Below are positions 1 to 9,256 of a stretch of 64,000 nt of DNA, one piece after another; positions within the stretch are counted from its first letter, which is position 1, and every line of letters starts with the position of its first letter. Made by a program: the position numbers and the translations under genes. The notes under the pieces were generated by a model. The model made no database searches. It was not told where the DNA came from and saw only the letters and a program-made list of their open reading frames with translations. Source of the DNA: Vibrio sp. LaRot3 (GTDB taxonomy: Bacteria; Pseudomonadota; Gammaproteobacteria; Enterobacterales; Vibrionaceae); NCBI RefSeq assembly GCF_027587025.1, contig NZ_JAPPTI010000006.1:157057-221056 (forward strand), given 5' to 3'.

Positions 1-1
1 G

Positions 2-622
2 TTTTATCAGCCTAAATCCGTGGTGATCGATACCAATTGTTTAGCCACATTGCCAGAACGTGAGTTTGCTGCAGGTATTGCTGAAGTCATCAAGTACGGC
101 ATCATTTATGATGGTGAATTCTTTACTTGGTTAGAGCAAAACCTAGCGAAGCTGTATGCATTGGATGAGCAGTCGCTCTCTTACGCCATTGCCAAGTGTT
201 GCCAAATCAAGGCAGATGTCGTAGCTCAAGATGAAAAAGAGTCAGGTATTCGTGCCTTATTAAACCTAGGTCATACTTTTGGTCACGCGATAGAAGCTGA
301 ATTGGGTTATGGTAACTGGTTACATGGTGAAGCGGTGTCTGCTGGTACCGTGATGGCAGCCAAAACGGCTCAGTTGCAAGGCTTAATTTCCGAGCAACAG
401 TTAGAGCGCATTATTGCTATTTTCAAACAAGCGAAATTGCCAATCCATACGCCTGAAAGCATGTCTTTTGATGATTTCATGAAGCACATGATGCGCGATA
501 AAAAGGTATTGTCGGGCGAGCTACGCTTAGTGTTACCAACCAGTATTGGGACGTCAGAAGTCGTCAAAGGTGTGCCGGAATCGGTCATTGAACAGGCTAT
601 TGATTTCTGTCGAGTTGTTTAA
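2..622 (+). CDS. aroB: 3-dehydroquinate synthase, C-terminal part (start outside window)
   Basis: This enzyme converts DAHP to 3-dehydroquinate, the second step of the shikimate pathway, in the cytosol, using NAD and a divalent metal. The reading frame is open from base 2, so the N-terminal NAD-binding part lies upstream of the window. The visible part carries the all-helical metal-binding half. It includes the [12 protein letters not shown] segment (about bases 260-300) and a later LHGEAV segment, which together supply the two metal-binding histidines of the family. It is followed 48 bases later by damX, the same order as in the E. coli aroB-damX-dam superoperon. The identification is very secure; only the N-terminus is missing. 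Confidence 0.97.
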   Translation, partial: FYQPKSVVIDTNCLATLPEREFAAGIAEVIKYGIIYDGEFFTWLEQNLAKLYALDEQSLSYAIAKCCQIKADVVAQDEKESGIRALLNLGHTFGHAIEAELGYGNWLHGEAVSAGTVMAAKTAQLQGLISEQQLERIIAIFKQAKLPIHTPESMSFDDFMKHMMRDKKVLSGELRLVLPTSIGTSEVVKGVPESVIEQAIDFCRVV

Positions 623-670
623 GGTCCGACGCCGCTAATGAAGTGAGCCAGTGACCGTTAGGTTTATAGT

Positions 671-2140
671 ATGAGTGTTATGCATCAATCGAGAATGCTT
701 GAGTTCGATTCTCAAACCGAACTGTTAGAGCGCTTACAATTACTGACTCACTTCAATTCCAACTTTATCACCGTAGGTGGCGTACAAGGAGCAGGTAAAA
801 CTTGGCTTGCGCAGCGTTACCTAGAGGCGTGGGCCGAAGAGAAGAACCAATCTTTACTGATGTGTCATCCTAATCAGGATGATGAGCAACGTCGCACAAC
901 CATTTTGACTCAGGTGTTGCCTGAGCCATTGTTTAACCCAGCTGATAGCTTAGTTGAGAGCTTTACTCGCTGCATGGAAAGCGAGATGTGCGATATCGTC
1001 ATTGTGATTGATGATGGTCACTTACTATCAGAAACGTTCGTTTCAGAGTTATGGCTGCTGTTTATGGAAGCGCAGCAACACAGTTTGTGGACAATCAACA
1101 TTGTTCTGTTTTCACAGCCGAACAGTTTAGATGCGCTACTGACTCGCTTGAGTTATGGTCAAGAGTCAAAACCGGTTGAGTTCGAGATAGAACCACTTAG
1201 CGCTCAAGAAGCTGAACGATTCTTTGAACATTTAGTGATGCGTTTTGTCGAAGATGACAGAGAGCGTCGCGTACGTAACGCGTATAAGAGTGTCGCGCGT
1301 CGCCCAGGGCTAATCATGGCATTAGGGGAGCAGAAGATGGAAAAACGCATCATCATACGATCAATCGTTGGGTCTCCGATAAAAATCGGGATCTTTGTGG
1401 TGGCATTGTTAATGCTGATTGGTGGTGGATACCTATGGATGATGGGCCAACCGACTCCAGATGAAACAGCAGAGCAGATCACCCAAACAGTTGAGCAAAC
1501 GGTGATTCCAACCATTGAAGAGCAAGCGGAGCCATCAAGCTCGGCTGTCAGCACTTTACCAACGGTCGATGAAACGCCCGTCGTTGATCCATCATTTGCT
1601 CAAGCAGAAGATGATACCGATGCTCTCCCTCCTGAAGTTGTCGATGCGCCAGTGAGTGTCGGTGTGATTGAAGATGACTCACAACGCGTCGTGATCAATT
1701 CAGAGGTTGTTGATGCGCTGCTAGAAGGTAAGCCTGAGCAAGTTGATACTACACAAGTCGATAAAGCGGCCGCTGAAGCGGTAGTGAAAACCGAAGTGAT
1801 CAATGAGCAGCCGCCTCAAACTCCTACAACAGTGAAGTTTTCGTTTGCTAAAGACGAGTTAAATGCCTTTTCTCCGCGCAGCTATACCTTACAGCTTGCA
1901 GCCGTGCAGAGTTTGGTTGAAGCGCAGAACTTCCTCAATAAATATCAGCTCAGTGAAGAGGTTTATGTTTACCCAACGGTGCGCAGCGGTGTTGAGTGGT
2001 TCATTATTACTTATAAGAACTACCCAACCATTCAGCTAGCTCGTGATGGGGTTGCAGAGCTCTCTGATGAGTTGAAGAAACTAGACCCTTGGGCAAAATC
2101 GCTGAATCAAGTTCAGCGTGAAATCGCTCGAGGAAACTAA
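671..2140 (+). CDS. damX: DamX, ATPase-like inner-membrane cell-division protein with SPOR domain
   Basis: DamX is an inner-membrane protein recruited to the septal ring, where its C-terminal SPOR domain binds denuded peptidoglycan. The 489-residue product has a Walker A motif GVQGAGKT at about residues 37-44 and a Walker B-like IVIVIDDGHLL at about 109-118. One transmembrane helix lies at about 238-258, followed by a long acidic Pro/Thr/Val-rich linker and a SPOR domain at about 405-485. This is the AAA-cytoplasm, helix, linker, SPOR layout of the family. The first ATG (671) is used; a second ATG at codon 4 is possible. It sits between aroB and dam as in enterics. Confidence 0.93.
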   Translation: MSVMHQSRMLEFDSQTELLERLQLLTHFNSNFITVGGVQGAGKTWLAQRYLEAWAEEKNQSLLMCHPNQDDEQRRTTILTQVLPEPLFNPADSLVESFTRCMESEMCDIVIVIDDGHLLSETFVSELWLLFMEAQQHSLWTINIVLFSQPNSLDALLTRLSYGQESKPVEFEIEPLSAQEAERFFEHLVMRFVEDDRERRVRNAYKSVARRPGLIMALGEQKMEKRIIIRSIVGSPIKIGIFVVALLMLIGGGYLWMMGQPTPDETAEQITQTVEQTVIPTIEEQAEPSSSAVSTLPTVDETPVVDPSFAQAEDDTDALPPEVVDAPVSVGVIEDDSQRVVINSEVVDALLEGKPEQVDTTQVDKAAAEAVVKTEVINEQPPQTPTTVKFSFAKDELNAFSPRSYTLQLAAVQSLVEAQNFLNKYQLSEEVYVYPTVRSGVEWFIITYKNYPTIQLARDGVAELSDELKKLDPWAKSLNQVQREIARGN

Positions 2141-2286
2141 TCGTTCGTCACTCATTGCTCACTTAATTGGCATAATGTGCTGTTATGTCAGTTAAGCAGC
2201 GATAGCACGCGCATTTGTTTGGGTTAAGGGATGAAAATATGTTACATTCCGCAGCCTTAATTTTTGGTTGAAAGATAGAGCAGTCG

Positions 2287-3111
2287 ATGAAAAAGCAGCG
2301 TGCCTTCCTTAAATGGGCGGGTGGAAAATACGGATTAGTTGAAGATATTCAGCGTCATCTGCCTGAAGCACGCAAGTTGGTAGAACCTTTCGTCGGCGCA
2401 GGGTCTATTTTTCTCAATACCGATTATGAGCAATACCTGCTCGCGGATATCAACCCAGACCTAATTAATCTTTATAACCTTCTTAAAGAGAGCCCTGAGG
2501 AGTACATCTCAGAGGCAAAACGTTGGTTTGTGCCTGAGAACAACCGCAAAGAAGCGTACCTATCGGTACGTGCCGAATTCAACCAAACTGACGATGTGAT
2601 GTATCGCTCGTTGGCTTTTTTGTATATGAACCGTTTCGGTTTTAATGGCTTGTGCCGTTACAACAAGAAAGGTGGCTTTAATGTTCCGTTTGGTTCATAC
2701 AAAAAGCCTTACTTCCCTGAAAAAGAGCTCGAATTTTTCGCTGAAAAAGCCAAGAAAGCGACTTTTGTCTGCGAAGGCTATGCAGAAACGTTTAAACGTG
2801 CACGCAAGGGTTGTGTGGTTTATTGCGATCCGCCGTATGCGCCGCTATCTAATACCGCTAACTTTACCTCATACGCTGGCAATGGTTTTTCGTTAGATGA
2901 CCAAGCCGCTTTAGCTGATGTGGCGGAAACTTCCGCAAATCAACGCGGTATACCGGTTCTTATCTCTAACCATGACACCACGCTCACTCGCCGTTTATAC
3001 CACGGAGCAGAGCTTAATGTGGTTAAGGTTAAGCGCACCATTAGCCGTAATGGCGCAGGCCGAAATAAAGTGGATGAGCTACTCGCGCTGTTTAAAGCGA
3101 AGCAAGATTAA
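2287..3111 (+). CDS. dam: Dam, DNA adenine-N6 methyltransferase (GATC)
   Basis: Dam methylates adenine in GATC, directing mismatch repair strand choice and timing replication initiation. The 274-residue protein has the alpha-class order of motifs: FLKWAGGK (about 7-14), the SAM-binding PFVGAGS (34-40) and the catalytic DPPY (181-184). Length and motifs match orphan Dam, not a restriction-modification partner, and no endonuclease gene lies nearby. In V. cholerae Dam is essential because GATC methylation licenses chromosome II replication, which is known of the genus and not visible here. There is a 146-base gap from damX, so a separate promoter is possible. Confidence 0.97.
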   Translation: MKKQRAFLKWAGGKYGLVEDIQRHLPEARKLVEPFVGAGSIFLNTDYEQYLLADINPDLINLYNLLKESPEEYISEAKRWFVPENNRKEAYLSVRAEFNQTDDVMYRSLAFLYMNRFGFNGLCRYNKKGGFNVPFGSYKKPYFPEKELEFFAEKAKKATFVCEGYAETFKRARKGCVVYCDPPYAPLSNTANFTSYAGNGFSLDDQAALADVAETSANQRGIPVLISNHDTTLTRRLYHGAELNVVKVKRTISRNGAGRNKVDELLALFKAKQD

Positions 3112-3206
3112 CCACTAGATTTTCCTGATACCTCTATCATCTAACTGACCGCTTAGGTAGAATTGCGCCAGATTTAAGCAATGATGCCAACTACTAGAGG
3201 TCAGGT

Positions 3207-3878
3207 ATGAAAGATTTCCTTATCGCTCCATCGATTTTGTCTGCAGATTTTGCTCGTCTTGGTGAAGATGTAGAAAAAGTACTCGCGGCAGGTGCTGATG
3301 TGGTGCACTTTGATGTTATGGACAACCACTATGTGCCAAACCTGACTTTTGGTGCTCCAGTGTGTAAAGCGCTGCGCGACTACGGTATTACTGCGCCAAT
3401 TGATGTGCACCTAATGATTAAACCGGTTGACCGTATCATTCCTGATTTCGCTAAAGCTGGCGCATCAATGATTACTTTCCACATTGAAGCTTCAGAGCAC
3501 GTTGATCGCACACTTCAGTTGATTAAAGAGCACGGCTGTAAAGCGGGTGTGGTTCTTAACCCTGCAACACCGCTAAGCCACCTTGAATACATCATGGACA
3601 AAGTAGATATGATTCTACTGATGTCTGTTAACCCAGGTTTTGGTGGTCAATCATTCATTCCAAATACACTGGATAAATTACGCGCAGTACGCAAGCTTAT
3701 CGATGAGTCTGGTCGTGATATTCGCCTAGAGATCGATGGCGGCGTGAAAGTGGACAACATCCGTGAAATCGCAGAAGCGGGTGCGGATATGTTTGTTGCT
3801 GGTTCAGCTATCTTTAGCCAACCAGACTACAAGCAAGTAATTGATGAAATGCGTGCAGAACTGGCGCAGGTTAAGTAG
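3207..3878 (+). CDS. rpe: Ribulose-phosphate 3-epimerase
   Basis: This enzyme interconverts ribulose 5-phosphate and xylulose 5-phosphate in the pentose phosphate pathway. The 223-residue product is a full-length TIM barrel of this family. It has the metal and catalytic residues H34, D36 (in VVHFDVMD), H68 (DVHLM) and D177 (LEIDGGV), and the NPGFGGQ phosphate loop at about 142-148. AGAGGTCAGGT precedes the ATG as a Shine-Dalgarno sequence. It is followed after 9 bases by gph, so the two are surely co-transcribed, as in E. coli. Confidence 0.97.
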   Translation: MKDFLIAPSILSADFARLGEDVEKVLAAGADVVHFDVMDNHYVPNLTFGAPVCKALRDYGITAPIDVHLMIKPVDRIIPDFAKAGASMITFHIEASEHVDRTLQLIKEHGCKAGVVLNPATPLSHLEYIMDKVDMILLMSVNPGFGGQSFIPNTLDKLRAVRKLIDESGRDIRLEIDGGVKVDNIREIAEAGADMFVAGSAIFSQPDYKQVIDEMRAELAQVK

Positions 3879-3887
3879 GACTGAGCG

Positions 3888-4568
3888 TTGAAAAATTTAA
3901 AACTGATTGCTTTCGATCTCGATGGCACGCTATTAGACAGTGTGCCTGATCTTGCGGTAGCGGCGGATCAAGCAGCGCAAGCATTAGGTTTTCCGGCGGT
4001 AAGCGAAGCACAAGTACGTGATTACGTAGGCAACGGCGCTGATGTTTTGATTGGTCGAGCTTTAAGCCAAAGCTTAACGATCGATCCAGAATTAAGCCCT
4101 GAGATTCGCGCTAAAGGCCGTGAACTGTTTGATGATTTTTATGAGAAAACAGGTCACAAAAATAGTCATTTGTACGCGAATGTAAAAAGCACTTTAGCGG
4201 AGCTAAAGCAAGCGGGTTATATCTTGGCGCTTGTGACCAATAAGCCATCTCAGTTTGTGCCTGATGTACTGGCTCAGCATGATATTGCTCAGTACTTTAC
4301 GGACGTTTTGGGCGGTGATGCGTTTGCTGAGAAAAAGCCAAACCCTATCGCACTGAACTGGTTATTAGAGAAACATGGCTGTAGCGCAAACGAGATGCTG
4401 ATGGTGGGTGACTCTAAAAACGATATTCTCGCGGCTAAAAACGCTGGCTGCGCGTCGTTTGGCCTAACTTATGGCTATAACCACGGTGAGCCTATCTCTG
4501 CATCGAATCCGGATTTTGTCGCGGATAACATCGCAGAATTACTCGAAGTCGTGGCGGTTTCTGCTTAA
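3888..4568 (+). CDS. gph: Phosphoglycolate phosphatase (HAD family)
   Basis: Gph removes phosphate from 2-phosphoglycolate, which arises during repair of 3'-phosphoglycolate DNA ends. The 226-residue protein starts with a TTG codon (3888), just after the rpe stop. The HAD nucleophile motif FDLDGTLLDS lies at residues 9-18 (Asp10 nucleophile, Asp12 acid/base). TNKPS (motif II/III region) and VGDSKNDI (motif IV metal ligands) follow. The TTG start is chosen because the first HAD strand begins only a few residues later and no in-frame ATG or GTG exists before it. Family and context agree. Confidence 0.94.
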   Translation: MKNLKLIAFDLDGTLLDSVPDLAVAADQAAQALGFPAVSEAQVRDYVGNGADVLIGRALSQSLTIDPELSPEIRAKGRELFDDFYEKTGHKNSHLYANVKSTLAELKQAGYILALVTNKPSQFVPDVLAQHDIAQYFTDVLGGDAFAEKKPNPIALNWLLEKHGCSANEMLMVGDSKNDILAAKNAGCASFGLTYGYNHGEPISASNPDFVADNIAELLEVVAVSA

Positions 4569-4617
4569 GCCGAGTAAAACCACTAGCAAAATACTTATCA
4601 ATGAGTACACTGGAAAG

Positions 4618-4658
4618 CCGCGTATTCTTGCTCCAAGAGAGTATAGAAGCGCGGTTTT
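4618..4658 (+). terminator. Possible hairpin terminator or attenuator between gph and trpS
   Basis: CCGCG (4618-4622) can pair with CGCGG (4650-4654). An inner stem, TTCTTG with CAAGAG, closes a short loop, and TTTT follows the outer stem. The outer stem is only five pairs and the T-run is short, so termination would be partial. It could reduce read-through from the dam cluster into trpS. Folding was judged by eye. Confidence 0.35.
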
Positions 4659-4694
4659 CATTTAATTAGATTAAGAAGTCAAAGGAATTCGTCC

Positions 4695-5714
4695 ATGAGC
4701 AAGCCCATCGTATTGAGTGGTGTTCAACCTTCAGGTGAACTAAGTATCGGTAACTACTTGGGTGCTCTACGTCAATGGCAACAGATGCAAGACGATTACG
4801 ATTGCCAATACTGCGTGGTTGATCTGCATGCGATTACGGTCCGCCAAGACCCGAAAGCACTGCATGAAGCAACCTTAGACGCATTAGCAATCTGTTTAGC
4901 AGTTGGTGTTGATCCACAGAAGAGCACGCTATTTGTTCAGTCACACGTACCAGAGCATGCTCAACTTGGTTGGCTTCTTAACTGTTACACTCAAATGGGT
5001 GAGCTGAGCCGTATGACTCAGTTTAAAGATAAGTCTGCACGCTATGCGAACGACGTAAACGCAGGTCTATTTGGCTACCCAGTATTGATGGCAGCGGACA
5101 TTCTGCTTTATGGTGCGCACCAAGTGCCAGTGGGTAATGACCAGAAGCAGCACCTAGAGTTAGCGCGTGATATCGCGACTCGTTTCAACAACATCTACTC
5201 GCCAGAGAGCCCAATCTTCACGGTTCCAGAGCCGTACATTCCAACAGTGAATGCACGTGTAATGAGCCTTCAAGATGCAACTAAGAAGATGTCTAAGTCA
5301 GATGATAACCGTAAGAACGTGATCACTCTGCTAGAAGAACCTAAGTCAATTCTTAAGAAGATCAATAAAGCGCAAACGGATACAGAAACTCCACCACGTA
5401 TCGCACACGATTGGGATAGCAAAGCAGGCATCTCTAACTTAATGGGTCTTTACTCAGCGGCAACCGGTATGAGCTTCGAAGAGATTGAAGCGAAATACCA
5501 AGGCGTTGAAATGTACGGTCCATTTAAGAAAGATGTCGGTGAAGCGCTAGTGGCGATGCTTGAGCCTATTCAAGCGGAATACCGCCGTATCCGTGAAGAT
5601 CGTGTATACATGGATCAAGTAATGAAGCAAGGTGCTGAAAAAGCGTCAGAGCGTGCTCTTGTGACATTGAAGAAAGTGTACGATGCAGTTGGCTTTGTTT
5701 CTCGCCCACTGTAA
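4695..5714 (+). CDS. trpS: Tryptophanyl-tRNA synthetase
   Basis: This class I synthetase charges tRNA-Trp. The 339-residue protein has the HIGH-equivalent region SGELSIGNY (13-21), the Trp-pocket segment around [10 protein letters not shown] (131-140) and KMSKS (198-202). Length matches the bacterial TrpRS family, and the only plausible start is the ATG at 4695 after AAAGGAATTC. It closes the aroB-damX-dam-rpe-gph-trpS array and is followed directly by a strong terminator. I see no Trp-rich leader peptide. Confidence 0.97.
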   Translation: MSKPIVLSGVQPSGELSIGNYLGALRQWQQMQDDYDCQYCVVDLHAITVRQDPKALHEATLDALAICLAVGVDPQKSTLFVQSHVPEHAQLGWLLNCYTQMGELSRMTQFKDKSARYANDVNAGLFGYPVLMAADILLYGAHQVPVGNDQKQHLELARDIATRFNNIYSPESPIFTVPEPYIPTVNARVMSLQDATKKMSKSDDNRKNVITLLEEPKSILKKINKAQTDTETPPRIAHDWDSKAGISNLMGLYSAATGMSFEEIEAKYQGVEMYGPFKKDVGEALVAMLEPIQAEYRRIREDRVYMDQVMKQGAEKASERALVTLKKVYDAVGFVSRPL

Positions 5715-5733
5715 TTCATCTGAATAGAGAAGA

Positions 5734-5757
5734 GGCCAGCGATTGCTGGCCTTTTTT
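5734..5757 (+). terminator. Rho-independent terminator after trpS
   Basis: GGCCAGC (5734-5740), loop GATT, GCTGGCC (5745-5751), then six T. A perfect seven-pair GC-rich stem 20 bases after the trpS stop ends the dam-trpS transcription unit. Confidence 0.88.
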
Positions 5758-5880
5758 GTGCTCGCTTGTTATTGCTGCGATTAATTTTGAATTAGGGCTT
5801 TGTGTTTGCTTGTGTCTATTGCACAATACCGCCCGAGCCATGTTTAACGATTACTTTGGTATTAGAGCTGTAGATCTGCC

Positions 5881-6465
5881 ATGTTACTTATTATCGATAA
5901 TTACGATTCATTCACTTATAACCTTTACCAGTACTTTTGTGAGCTCGGCGTTGAGGTGCAAGTGGTACGTAATGACCAAATTGATATCGCAGGCATAGAA
6001 GCGTTACAGCCGACTCATCTCGTTATTTCCCCTGGGCCATGTACACCCAATGAAGCAGGAATTTCCCTCGCAGCGATAGAGCACTTTGTCGGAAAATTGC
6101 CCATTCTCGGTGTTTGTTTAGGTCATCAAGCGATTGCCCAAGTGTTTGGCGGTGAAGTTGTTCGAGCACGCCAAGTAATGCATGGTAAAACCTCGCCGAT
6201 TCGTCACAATGGCGCAAGTGTCTTTCGTAGCTTAAATAATCCATTAACTGTTACTCGTTACCATTCCTTGGTTGTGAAGTCTGATACTTTGCCTGAGTGC
6301 TTTGAACTTACCGCATGGACAGAGCTAGAAAACGGTGAAATGGATGAAATCATGGGTTATCAGCATAAAACTCTGCCAATTGACGCTGTTCAGTTCCATC
6401 CAGAGTCAATTAAGACAGAGCAAGGCCATCAGTTGCTAGAAAACTTCTTAAAACGCACGATTTGA
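5881..6465 (+). CDS. pabA: Glutamine amidotransferase of aminodeoxychorismate/anthranilate synthase (PabA type)
   Basis: This is a class I glutaminase subunit that supplies ammonia to chorismate for 4-amino-4-deoxychorismate (folate) synthesis, and in some organisms also for anthranilate. The 194-residue protein has NYDSFTYNL at 7-15, an oxyanion region [11 protein letters not shown] at 50-60, the nucleophile C79 in GVCLGHQ, and the H171/E173 pair in FHPES. It stands alone, away from trp genes, just upstream of argD. This is where Vibrio and enterics keep pabA (pabA-argD), which favours PabA over TrpG. The sequence alone cannot exclude dual use. Confidence 0.9.
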   Translation: MLLIIDNYDSFTYNLYQYFCELGVEVQVVRNDQIDIAGIEALQPTHLVISPGPCTPNEAGISLAAIEHFVGKLPILGVCLGHQAIAQVFGGEVVRARQVMHGKTSPIRHNGASVFRSLNNPLTVTRYHSLVVKSDTLPECFELTAWTELENGEMDEIMGYQHKTLPIDAVQFHPESIKTEQGHQLLENFLKRTI

Positions 6466-6640
6466 TGGTTGCGTCGACAGATAAATCCCGACTCAGATCA
6501 CCTTTCTTAACATTTTGTTCATATCTCGCATGCTCTTCTAGTCTTGAAATAGTATGCGTGCGGCATTCAACTCATTCCCCTTCTTCAATTGAACAAGTCA
6601 GACTAAACCGTAACTTATTTAACTCATAACTATAAATTGC

Positions 6641-6675
6641 TTCATAAAAGAAATGGAATGATGCATAAATAGTCA
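6641..6675 (+). promoter_or_regulatory. Candidate tandem ArgR binding sites (ARG boxes)
   Basis: TGCATAAATAGTCA at 6662-6675 matches the ARG box core TGMATWWWWATKCA at 13 of 14 positions. Exactly 21 bases upstream, TTCATAAAA (6641-6649) matches the first half-box. ArgR hexamers bind box pairs with 21-base periodicity, so the register is right. The sites lie about 110-150 bases upstream of the candidate promoter, which would fit activation better than simple repression. Pattern judged by eye. Confidence 0.38.
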
Positions 6676-6788
6676 CTAATGGTGATTTTTGCTCTCGATG
6701 TCGGGATTCAAAAAGAATAAAACACTATTGAAATGGTTAATTAAATGTAAATACAATGCCGTGTCTGCAGAAATGTAAAACAAACAAC

Positions 6789-6816
6789 TTGTTTCTATAC
6801 TTATACCAAATATATA
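6789..6816 (+). promoter_or_regulatory. Candidate sigma-70 promoter of argD
   Basis: TTGTTT (6789-6794), 16-base spacer, TATATA (6811-6816), in an AT-rich context about 70 bases before the argD start. Neither box is perfect. I looked for a sigma-54 site here, because E. coli astC uses one, and found no correctly spaced GG/GC pair. Confidence 0.3.
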
Positions 6817-6886
6817 GCTGTATTTGAGTTGGGGTAGGTAAGGATACAAACCTGCATTGGCATGCGGTATCGAGAGGGAATGTGCG

Positions 6887-8101
6887 ATGACGGTAGAAAA
6901 TAAGATTGAACGCGGCTTGTTTGATGAGGTGATGGTGCCTTGTTACAGCCCGATGGAAATGATCCCAGTAAAAGGTGAAGGTTCACGAGTGTGGGATCAA
7001 GATGGTAACGAATATATCGATTTTGCTGGTGGGATTGCGGTAAGTTGCTTGGGTCATTGTCACCCAGCAATGGTTAACGCCTTAACCGAGCAAGGTCAAA
7101 AGCTGTGGCATTTGAGTAATGTCATGACGAATGAACCCGCGCTGCGTCTAGCGAAGAAACTGATCGATTTGTGTTTTGCCGATAAGGTCTTTTTTGCGAA
7201 CTCTGGTGCCGAAGCGAATGAAGCCGCATTGAAGCTTGCTCGTCGTTACGCGGCTGACATCCATGGCCCAGAAAAATCAGAAATTATCGCCTTTAAACAA
7301 GGCTTCCACGGACGTACTTTCTTTACCGTAACGGTCGGTGGTCAAGCTGCGTATTCCGATGGCTTTGGTCCTAAACCGGGTGATGTAACTCATCTTCCTT
7401 ACAACGATGTTGAAGCGTTGAAAGCTCATATTTCAGACCGAACTTGTGCAGTGATGATGGAGCCACTTCAAGGTGAAGGCGGCATTATTTCTCCAACGGA
7501 TGAGTTTGCTCAAGCAGTACGTGAACTGTGTGATAAGCATGATGCACTGCTGATTTTCGATGAAGTTCAAACGGGTAATGGTCGTACTGGTCACTTCTAC
7601 GCTTATCAAGGCCTAGGTGTAACACCAGACATTCTTAGCACGGCGAAATCACTCGGTGGTGGTTTTCCTATTGGTGCCATGTTGACAACCAGTCGACTCG
7701 CGGAACACCTAAAAGTGGGCACGCACGGTTCAACGTATGGTGGTAACCCACTGGCATGTGCTGTGGCTGAGGCTGTGGTCGATGTTGTCGGTCATCCAGA
7801 TACGTTAAGCGGGGTATTGGAACGCGAAGCGCTGTTCCGTGATGGATTGACTAAGATTAATGATAAGTACCAAGTGTTTAGTGAAATTCGAGGCCAAGGC
7901 CTTCTACTTGGTGCGGCACTCAATGAAGAGTGGCAAGGCCGTGCGCGTGATATTTTGATCGCAGCAGGTAAACAAGGATTGATGGTATTGGTTGCGGGGC
8001 CGAATGTGGTTCGCTTTACGCCATCGTTAGTGATTACTAAACAAGATATAGAACAAGGATTAGACAAACTAGATCGAGCAATTGCAACGCTCGTTAAATA
8101 A
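6887..8101 (+). CDS. argD: Acetylornithine / succinylornithine aminotransferase
   Basis: This PLP-dependent class III aminotransferase acts on N-acetylornithine in arginine synthesis, and N-succinylornithine in the AST arginine-degradation pathway. The 405-residue product has the PLP-lysine K254 in [21 protein letters not shown] at 225-235 (Asp225 binds the pyridine ring) and [15 protein letters not shown] at 102-116. I chose the ATG at 6887 because GAGAGGGA sits about 8 bases before it. An upstream TTG (6857) would add ten residues not expected in the family. Lying directly before astA and astD, it probably serves as AstC as well as ArgD. Confidence 0.93.
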   Translation: MTVENKIERGLFDEVMVPCYSPMEMIPVKGEGSRVWDQDGNEYIDFAGGIAVSCLGHCHPAMVNALTEQGQKLWHLSNVMTNEPALRLAKKLIDLCFADKVFFANSGAEANEAALKLARRYAADIHGPEKSEIIAFKQGFHGRTFFTVTVGGQAAYSDGFGPKPGDVTHLPYNDVEALKAHISDRTCAVMMEPLQGEGGIISPTDEFAQAVRELCDKHDALLIFDEVQTGNGRTGHFYAYQGLGVTPDILSTAKSLGGGFPIGAMLTTSRLAEHLKVGTHGSTYGGNPLACAVAEAVVDVVGHPDTLSGVLEREALFRDGLTKINDKYQVFSEIRGQGLLLGAALNEEWQGRARDILIAAGKQGLMVLVAGPNVVRFTPSLVITKQDIEQGLDKLDRAIATLVK

Positions 8102-8208
8102 GGAAAATTCAAAACTTATACAAATGCTACCAACAAAGGCTGCTTAATTTGCATTCGCAAAGGCCTACCGTTGGTGGCATTGGTATCCTGCATCAGGAGG
8201 GAGTATCG

Positions 8209-9228
8209 ATGCTGGTTATTCGACCTATCAACATGTCAGATTACGATGCGCTGCACACTTGCGCCGTAGAGTCAGGACACGGATTCACATCACTGCCGGT
8301 TAATGAAAAGCTATTAACCAATCGCATTCAACATTCAGAGTACAGTTTCTCAAAACCAGACGTTACCCAACCGGGTGATGAAGGCTATTTAATGGTCGGT
8401 TTTGACAGTGAAACCGGTGAAGTGGCTGGCTGTACTGGTATTGAAGCTTCTATCGGTTGGGATGTGCCGTTTTACTCTTATCACATCAGCACCATAGTGC
8501 ACTCTTCACCTAAGCTGGGTGTTAACAACGTGGTTAAGCTACTTACCTTTGGTAATAACTACACTGGTTGCTCTGAAATCTGTACCTTGTTTTTGCGCCC
8601 TGCATTTCGTGGCGGTTTGAATGGTCGGTTGATGTCGAAGTGTCGCTTTTTGATGATGGCCGAACACCCGCATCGTTTTTCTGAAACCGTCTTTGCTGAG
8701 ATGCGTGGTGTCTCTGACGATGAAGGTAACTCTCCTTTTTGGCAATGGTTGCAAGAACACTTCTTCTCGATTGATTTCACCATGGCCGATTATCTAACTG
8801 GCATTGGCAAGAAAGGCTTTATTGCTGATTTGATGCCTAAGTTGCCAATCTATATCAACCTGCTTAGCCCTGAAGCGCAAGAAGTGATTGGTAAGGTTCA
8901 TGACAATACTAAACCTGCGTTACGCCTACTAGAAAACGAAGGTTTTACCTGTCGTAACTACGTCGATATTTTTGATGGCGGCCCAACGGTGGAATGTGAC
9001 GTGCGAAATATTGAGTCAGTACGTCACTCATTTAGAGCCAAAGTTGAAATCAGCGAGCATTCAAGCTCTCAAGATTACCTTATGAGTAATACCTCGTTTG
9101 AAGATTTCCGCGCGGTAGCGACAAAAGCCGCTTATGACCAAGCGAGCGAACGGGTGATTATCAATGATGAAGTGGCTAAGGCGCTTCAAGTTGAACAAGG
9201 CGATTACGTTCGTCTGTTACCGCAATAA
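8209..9228 (+). CDS. astA: Arginine N-succinyltransferase
   Basis: AstA transfers succinyl from succinyl-CoA to the alpha-amino group of arginine, the first step of the arginine succinyltransferase (AST) pathway. The protein is 339 residues from the ATG at 8209, the normal family length. That start follows a strong AGGAGGG (8195-8201). An upstream TTG (8149) in frame has no such signal. Family hallmarks include the N-terminal MLVIRPI, the [10 protein letters not shown] stretch and the C-terminal [10 protein letters not shown]. It lies 107 bases after argD and 28 before astD, consistent with one operon. Confidence 0.94.
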   Translation: MLVIRPINMSDYDALHTCAVESGHGFTSLPVNEKLLTNRIQHSEYSFSKPDVTQPGDEGYLMVGFDSETGEVAGCTGIEASIGWDVPFYSYHISTIVHSSPKLGVNNVVKLLTFGNNYTGCSEICTLFLRPAFRGGLNGRLMSKCRFLMMAEHPHRFSETVFAEMRGVSDDEGNSPFWQWLQEHFFSIDFTMADYLTGIGKKGFIADLMPKLPIYINLLSPEAQEVIGKVHDNTKPALRLLENEGFTCRNYVDIFDGGPTVECDVRNIESVRHSFRAKVEISEHSSSQDYLMSNTSFEDFRAVATKAAYDQASERVIINDEVAKALQVEQGDYVRLLPQ

Positions 9229-9256
9229 CTCTTACCTCTATAAAAAGGAAACGCAA

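Larger units (their letters stand above)
6466..6886 (+). other. Non-coding upstream region of argD/ast operon
   Basis: These 421 bases carry no convincing gene. The middle (about 6590-6830) is markedly AT-rich. It contains candidate ARG boxes (6641-6675) and a candidate sigma-70 promoter (6789-6816), listed separately. I see no intrinsic terminator after pabA, so some read-through into argD is possible. Confidence 0.6.

Noticed and set aside
2287..3111. Dam as part of a restriction-modification system
   Set aside because: No restriction gene is nearby and the context is the conserved dam superoperon.
6857..6880. TTGGCATG near the argD start as a sigma-54 promoter
   Set aside because: The bases at the required ten-base distance from GG are CG, not GC.
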